Shown piece after piece: positions 11,526-15,604 of a stretch of 15,604 nt of DNA. Origin of the DNA: Microcaldota archaeon (GTDB lineage: Archaea > Micrarchaeota > Micrarchaeia > Micrarchaeales > Micrarchaeaceae); contig JAKBRJ010000015.1 of NCBI GenBank assembly GCA_021834785.1, forward strand, positions 1 to 15,604, written 5' to 3'. Position 1 is the stretch's first letter. Each line of letters opens with the position of its first letter. The notes beneath the pieces were generated by a model. It searched no databases. It worked only from the letters and a program-made list of their open reading frames with translations, and was not told the origin of the DNA. A program made the translations under genes and the position numbers.

Positions 11526-13682
11526 TTGGTTAATGGGATTGAACTTACGACTACGGGTGCGCTTGTCACAGATGACGGTAGGGGCATAGCAAGGATAGAT
11601 TCAAAGGCCAGGAAGTTGCTGAACCTCACTTCAGGAGACATAATAGAGATGAAGGGCAAGCGCAGATCCACTGCGGCAATAGCCCTGCCAGCACACCAGC
11701 AGGATGAAGGGCTGGATTTTATAAGGATAGACGGATGGACAAGAGAGAGCCTCGGAGTAGGAATAGGGGATAAGGTATTTGTAACAAAAGCAGAGGTCAA
11801 CAACGCAGAAAAGGTAGTACTTGCACCACCCCAGAATCAGCGAACGCCCATATCTCCAGATTTCGCAGGATATGCGAAAAACAAGCTTGAAAACCATCCG
11901 CTGGTGAAAGGGGATGTGGTTCCGGTCCCGATGTTCGGATATGTCTTTAGGTTTGTTGTTGCGCAGATTGTGCCCCATGGCGTGGTTAGGGTAACGCAGA
12001 ACACTGAGATAGTAGTAAAGACTGAACCGGTATCCGAATCAATGATACGCATAGGCGACGTCCATTACGAGGACATTGGAGGGCTGAAGAACGAGATGCA
12101 GAAGATACGGGAGATGGTAGAACTGCCGATAAGGTACCCAGAGCTTTTCGAGAGATTGGGCATAGAACCGCCTAAAGGCGTGCTTCTGTTCGGGGCGCCA
12201 GGCACTGGCAAGACATTGCTGGCGAAGGCAGTAGCAAACGAGAGCGATGCCAATTTCATAGACATATCAGGCCCAGAACTGGTGAGCAAGTTCGTCGGAG
12301 AAAGCGAGGAGAGGCTGAGAAGCATATTCGTAGAGGCTAAGGAGAAGGCGCCAACAATAATATTCATGGATGAGATAGACGCCATAGCGCCTAAAAGGGA
12401 GGAGGCAACCAACGAAGTGGAAAGGAGAATGGTATCCCAGTTGCTTACGCTCATGGATGGAATGGCTTCAAGGGGCCAGGTCATAGTCATAGGGGCTACG
12501 AACAGGCAGAATGCAATAGACCCTGCACTTAGAAGACCGGGCAGGTTCGACAGAGAGATAGAGATAGGAGTGCCAGACAGGAATGCCAGGAAGGAGATAT
12601 TGCAGATACATACCAGGAACATGCCTTTGGCGAATGATGTAAGCGTAGAGGAGCTTGCTGACATAACGCACGGATATACTGGCGCAGACATAACGGCATT
12701 GGCTAGGGAAGCCGCAATGGCATCGCTCAGGAAGATACTTCCACAGGTATTGAACAAAAGGTCTGTGCCTAACGAATTGCTCATGAGCCTTGAGGTAACC
12801 AAAGGGGATTTCGTTGATGCATTTAACACAGTACAACCAAGCGCGCTCCGCGAGGTATTTGTAGAGAGGCCAAACCTGCACTGGAGCGACGTAGGAGGAC
12901 TAGATGATATTAAATCGCAGTTGAAAGAGGCTGTTGAATTACCCATAAAAAAGCCCGAGACATTCGAAAAGATGGGCATACGCCCGATAAGAGGAGTATT
13001 GCTTGTAGGGCCCCCAGGGACAGGAAAAACGATGCTGGCGAAGGCAGTAGCTACAGAAAGAGAATCGAATTTCATATCCATAAAAGGTCCTGAATTCCTG
13101 AGCAAATACGTTGGCGAAAGCGAGAAGGCCGTGCGCGAGGTCTTTAGGAAGGCTAAGATGGCCGCGCCGTGCATAATATTCATAGATGAAATAGATTCTG
13201 TTGCATACGCTAGGAGCGGCGATTCTTCGGACTCGATGGTCACAGAGAGGATTGTAGACACCCTGCTTACCGAAATGGATGGGCTGCAGGACCTTAAGAA
13301 TGTTATAGTCATAGCTGCAACCAACAGGCCAGACATAATGGATCCTGCACTCCTCAGGCCGGGCAGGTTCGACAAGATAATAGAGATACCTATGCCAGAT
13401 ATGGAGACAAGGAAGGCGATACTTAAGGTGCATACGAAGCGCATGCCATTGGCTAAAGATGTAGATATCGAGGAAGTGGCAAAGGCAACAGAAGGATACA
13501 CGGGCGCAGAACTGGAGAACATCTGCAGGGAGGCAGGCATGAGCGCGATAAGGAAGGAGAAGGAGACAGTATCAAGGAGCGATTTCGAAAACGCGCTCAA
13601 TGAGGTAAAACCTTCGGTGCCTAAGGAGCTTGCTGAAAGAATAAAGAGGTTCAAGGACGAACCTGAGAGCATGTACAGGTAA
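11526..13682 (+). CDS. cdc48: Cdc48/VCP-type double AAA+ ATPase
   Basis: This is the archaeal homologue of p97/VCP/VAT, a hexameric unfoldase that threads proteins and can feed the 20S proteasome. From TTG 11526 it has 718 residues: a double-psi barrel N-domain (about 1-180), D1 with Walker A GAPGTGKT (223-230) and Walker B MDEID (281-285), and D2 with Walker A GPPGTGKT (495-502) and Walker B IDEID (553-557). The RRPGRFDREIEI and LRPGRFDKIIEI segments carry the arginine fingers. The frame is open back to an ATG at 11430, but those 32 residues resemble no Cdc48 and lie upstream of the TATA box. GGTG sits 6 nt before the TTG. The protein ends in M-Y-R, an HbYX-type C-terminus like those that dock into proteasome alpha-ring pockets. 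It is followed by eS6 after 62 bp. Confidence 0.95.
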   Translation: MVNGIELTTTGALVTDDGRGIARIDSKARKLLNLTSGDIIEMKGKRRSTAAIALPAHQQDEGLDFIRIDGWTRESLGVGIGDKVFVTKAEVNNAEKVVLAPPQNQRTPISPDFAGYAKNKLENHPLVKGDVVPVPMFGYVFRFVVAQIVPHGVVRVTQNTEIVVKTEPVSESMIRIGDVHYEDIGGLKNEMQKIREMVELPIRYPELFERLGIEPPKGVLLFGAPGTGKTLLAKAVANESDANFIDISGPELVSKFVGESEERLRSIFVEAKEKAPTIIFMDEIDAIAPKREEATNEVERRMVSQLLTLMDGMASRGQVIVIGATNRQNAIDPALRRPGRFDREIEIGVPDRNARKEILQIHTRNMPLANDVSVEELADITHGYTGADITALAREAAMASLRKILPQVLNKRSVPNELLMSLEVTKGDFVDAFNTVQPSALREVFVERPNLHWSDVGGLDDIKSQLKEAVELPIKKPETFEKMGIRPIRGVLLVGPPGTGKTMLAKAVATERESNFISIKGPEFLSKYVGESEKAVREVFRKAKMAAPCIIFIDEIDSVAYARSGDSSDSMVTERIVDTLLTEMDGLQDLKNVIVIAATNRPDIMDPALLRPGRFDKIIEIPMPDMETRKAILKVHTKRMPLAKDVDIEEVAKATEGYTGAELENICREAGMSAIRKEKETVSRSDFENALNEVKPSVPKELAERIKRFKDEPESMYR

Positions 13683-13696
13683 GCCCCCGTGCATGC

Positions 13697-13712
13697 ATAT
13701 TATTAATAATAT
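13697..13712. promoter_or_regulatory. Perfect 16-bp A/T palindrome before eS6
   Basis: ATATTATTAATAATAT is its own reverse complement. It lies in the 62-bp gap between cdc48 and eS6, centred about 40 nt before the eS6 start. It could act as the TATA region of an internal promoter or as a dyad operator. Confidence 0.35.
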
Positions 13713-13744
13713 TAATGCGAATAAGAAGGCAGTAAGGTGAGATT

Positions 13745-14146
13745 TTGAAAATAGTATATTCAGATCCGAAAACAGGAAGGACGGCGCAGGCGGAGATAAG
13801 CAGCGAGATAGCGGTTGCATTGAACAATAAAAAGATAGGGGATACCATAGACGGCATGATCATAGGGCTTTCAGGCTATACGCTGAAAATCACCGGAGGA
13901 TCAGACACAAGCGGTTTCCCGATGCAGGCGAATATAGAGGGCACTGTAAAGAAAAGCGTGCTCAAGACGATCAGCAACTCTGGCAGCATGAAGGGCATGC
14001 ATAGGAGGAGGACTTTGGTAGGCAATTCGGTTGGCCCAGATACTGCACAGCTGAACCTTGCAATCCTAGAATACGGCGATAAGAGCATAGATGAAATAAT
14101 GCCGAAGAAAGAAAAGGGGAAAAAACCGGATGAGAAGAAGGAGTGA
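13745..14146 (+). CDS. rps6e: Small subunit ribosomal protein eS6
   Basis: eS6 is a 30S protein shared by archaea and eukaryotes. The 133-residue protein has the family core: KIVYSDPKTGRTAQAEI (2-18), KKIGDTIDGMIIGLSGYTLK (about 29-48), ITGGSDTSGFPMQ (about 49-61), HRRRTLVGNSVGPDTAQLNL (about 86-105), and a lysine-rich archaeal-type tail (PKKEKGKKPDEKKE). It lacks the long phosphorylated extension of eukaryotic eS6, as expected. The start is TTG 13745, preceded by AAGGTG with 5 nt between; no better ATG exists. It lies between cdc48 and aIF2-gamma, probably co-transcribed with the latter (21-bp gap). The eS6/aIF2-gamma pairing is, to my knowledge, common in archaea. Confidence 0.95.
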   Translation: MKIVYSDPKTGRTAQAEISSEIAVALNNKKIGDTIDGMIIGLSGYTLKITGGSDTSGFPMQANIEGTVKKSVLKTISNSGSMKGMHRRRTLVGNSVGPDTAQLNLAILEYGDKSIDEIMPKKEKGKKPDEKKE

Positions 14147-14167
14147 TCCTCTTTATGTTTAAGTGAT

Positions 14168-15388
14168 ATGTTGGATGATATAAAGCAGAGCTCGTTGAAT
14201 ATAGGCACGCTTGGCCATATAGACCACGGCAAGACATCGCTTGTCAGGGTACTTACAAATGTATGGACTGACAGGCATAGTGAGAGCCTCAAGCGCAACA
14301 TGACGATAAAGCTAGGCTATGCAGATGCAATAATAAAGAAATGTCCTAACTGCGATGGACCTGGCGCTTACACTGTCAATGACAAATGCAGCGGATGCGA
14401 CGGCATACCGGAGCCTTTCATGAGGATATCAATACTTGATGCGCCAGGGCACGAAACGCTTATGGCCACGGCCATCGCAGGCGCGAACATAATAAACGGC
14501 ATACTTTTTGTAATAGCGGCAAATGAGGCATGCCCGATGCAGCAGACAAAAGAGCATCTTATGATAATAAACCTGCTCGGACTTAAGAATGTCATAGTAG
14601 TGCAAAGCAAGATAGACATAGTTGGAAAGGCAAAGGCAATAGAGCACTACAAGCAGATAAAGGAGTTTATAAAGGGAAGCGTCATCGAGGATGCACCGAT
14701 AGTGCCTGTGATGACCAACAGGAACATCAACATAGATGTCCTGCTCTCGCTAATAGTAAACATGAAGAAGCCTGAGATAGACCCGAATGCAGATCCGCTC
14801 ATGTACGTCGCGCGCTCTTTTGACATCAATAGACCAGGGGCGACAGTAGGTGATATGAAGGGAGGAGTAATAGGAGGCACGCTGGTCAGGGGCAGCTTCA
14901 AGGTTGGGGATGAAATAGAGATTCGCCCAGGCATAAAGACCGAATCGAATTCCAAGAAGGAGACCTACAAGCCGGCTATAACAGTAATAACCGAAATAAG
15001 CAACGGTACGGAAAAACTTGAGAAGGCGCTCCCGGGAGGGCTCATCGGGCTCTCTACAGAGATAGACCCGTATTTCACAAAGGCCGACGGATTAGTAGGA
15101 AATGTGGTTGGATATCCAGGGAAGCTGCCAGATGTTATAACATCGATGAGCGTAGCATACCACTCGCTCAACAGGCAGGACATTCAGGAAAAAGGATTTG
15201 TGGAAAACGAACCTTTATTGCTGAGCGTTGGCACTCTTACTGTTGTAGGCTACATAAAGAAGGCAAAGAAGAGCAAGCTGGAGCTTGACCTTAGGCACCC
15301 CATATGCGCCGAGCAGGGCATAAAGATGGCGGTGATGCGCAACATGGGCCAGCGCTGGAGGCTCACCGGATACGCCATGATGCACTAA
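14168..15388 (+). CDS. Translation initiation factor aIF2 subunit gamma
   Basis: aIF2-gamma is the GTPase subunit that binds initiator Met-tRNA and carries it to the small subunit. The 406-residue length is normal. Motifs: G1 GHIDHGKT (16-23), switch I ESLKRNMTIKLGYAD (39-53), a zinc knuckle with Cys59, Cys62, Cys74 and Cys77, and G3 DAPGH (91-95). The G4 region is QSKID (146-150), where the family usually has QNKID. Domains II and III follow (RSFDINRPG, DMKGGVIGGTL, GQRWRLTGY at the end). Start choice is uncertain by one codon: ATG 14168 leaves only 2 nt after the AAGTG core, whereas the adjacent TTG 14171 leaves the 5 nt seen elsewhere. The gene follows eS6 closely. Confidence 0.95.
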   Translation: MLDDIKQSSLNIGTLGHIDHGKTSLVRVLTNVWTDRHSESLKRNMTIKLGYADAIIKKCPNCDGPGAYTVNDKCSGCDGIPEPFMRISILDAPGHETLMATAIAGANIINGILFVIAANEACPMQQTKEHLMIINLLGLKNVIVVQSKIDIVGKAKAIEHYKQIKEFIKGSVIEDAPIVPVMTNRNINIDVLLSLIVNMKKPEIDPNADPLMYVARSFDINRPGATVGDMKGGVIGGTLVRGSFKVGDEIEIRPGIKTESNSKKETYKPAITVITEISNGTEKLEKALPGGLIGLSTEIDPYFTKADGLVGNVVGYPGKLPDVITSMSVAYHSLNRQDIQEKGFVENEPLLLSVGTLTVVGYIKKAKKSKLELDLRHPICAEQGIKMAVMRNMGQRWRLTGYAMMH

Positions 15389-15392
15389 ACAG

Positions 15393-15420
15393 ATTTGTAT
15401 TCTATTTATGTATTTTATCA
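15393..15420 (+). terminator. T-rich stretch after aIF2-gamma
   Basis: Short T runs (TTTGTATTCTATTTATG, then TATTTTATC) begin just after the aIF2-gamma stop codon. They may terminate the cdc48-eS6-aIF2-gamma transcript. No strong hairpin is present. Confidence 0.3.
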
Positions 15421-15424
15421 GTTC

Positions 15425-15586
15425 TCAGTTCCTCGGCGCGACTTTTCGGTTCCTGTTGAACCTCAAAGATTGCAAGTGGTCCATGACATCCCGCTCGACC
15501 AGATAAAACGTGAATGCCGTATACGTGCAAAGCAGGTAGATAAAGTTTATATATCTATTTAGGCAATATAGCTTTGGAAGAGTCAT
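15425..15586 (-). CDS. Weak 53-residue ORF on the minus strand
   Basis: ATG 15586 opens 53 codons to TGA at 15425. The middle is hydrophobic (INFIYLLCTYTAFTFYLV at about residues 13-30), followed by a charged end (VERDVMDHLQSLRFNRNRK), so a single-pass membrane peptide is conceivable. There is no Shine-Dalgarno core. The frame overlaps the TATA box and transcript start predicted for a rightward gene beyond the window. I do not recognise it and regard it as doubtful. Nothing else protein-like was seen in 15389-15540. Confidence 0.2.
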   Translation of the reverse strand: MTLPKLYCLNRYINFIYLLCTYTAFTFYLVERDVMDHLQSLRFNRNRKVAPRN

Positions 15587-15598
15587 ATTTATAAGGTG
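15545..15598 (+). promoter_or_regulatory. Promoter and Shine-Dalgarno of a gene starting just past the window
   Basis: TTTATATATC (15545-15554) predicts a transcript start near 15575. AAGGTG ends at 15598 and exactly 6 bases remain to the window end. With the spacing used by aIF5B, EF-1A and cdc48 here, a start codon is expected at 15605. Confidence 0.5.
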
Positions 15599-15604
15599 CA
15601 ATCG

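Noticed and set aside
12065..13672. A 535-codon minus-strand frame opposite cdc48
   Set aside because: It is the antisense shadow of the double AAA+ gene. The Ser/Leu/Ile-rich composition is what a reversed Gly/Glu/Lys/Asp-rich coding strand gives, and no start signals were found.

Overview
The window is archaeal. It carries archaeal/eukaryal-type information genes (aIF5B, aIF2-gamma, EF-1A, uS10, eS6, a Cdc48/VCP-type AAA ATPase), an archaeal-type S-adenosylmethionine synthetase, TATA-box promoters about 25 bp upstream of transcript starts, several apparently leaderless genes, and a recurrent GGTG/AGTG Shine-Dalgarno core 5-6 nt before the start codon. Small intergenic gaps, frequent TTG starts and a split translation-gene order would suit a small-genome DPANN archaeon (possibly Micrarchaeota/ARMAN-like). 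That lineage call is an inference from gene content, not something the sequence proves. No rRNA, tRNA or CRISPR array was recognised.

Layout. (1) 1-2574 is the accessory part: the 5' two-thirds or more of a TnpB-type IS200/IS605 gene on the minus strand, running off the left edge, with a terminal hairpin behind it, then an AAA_14/DUF4143 ATPase gene with an operator-like repeat pair in its promoter. (2) 2631-6412, minus strand: S-adenosylmethionine synthetase, aIF5B, an unrecognised 62-residue basic protein, and a 108-residue stand-alone Lrp-type RAM (ligand-binding) domain protein. (3) 6413-6749 is a divergent control region with nested inverted repeats. It lies between the RAM protein and (4) a 445-residue tandem double-Lrp regulator with an unusual N-terminal domain, followed by (5) nucleoside diphosphate kinase. 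(6) 8883-10896, minus strand: EF-1A, uS10 and a MIP18/DUF59 iron-sulfur assembly protein. (7) 11102-15388, plus strand: a possible short ORF, a 27-residue almost purely Asp/Glu microprotein with its own strong promoter, Shine-Dalgarno and terminator, then Cdc48, eS6 and aIF2-gamma. The window ends in a promoter and Shine-Dalgarno that predict a start codon just beyond base 15604.

How the genes fit together. Most of the window serves translation initiation and elongation (aIF2-gamma delivers initiator tRNA, aIF5B joins subunits, EF-1A delivers aminoacyl-tRNA, eS6 and uS10 are in the small subunit). Cdc48, whose C-terminus ends in a proteasome-docking HbYX-like tripeptide, covers protein unfolding. 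The least ordinary items are the polyacidic microprotein next to Cdc48, the double-Lrp/RAM pair facing each other across a structured intergenic region, and the TnpB lacking the usual RuvC-II glutamate.
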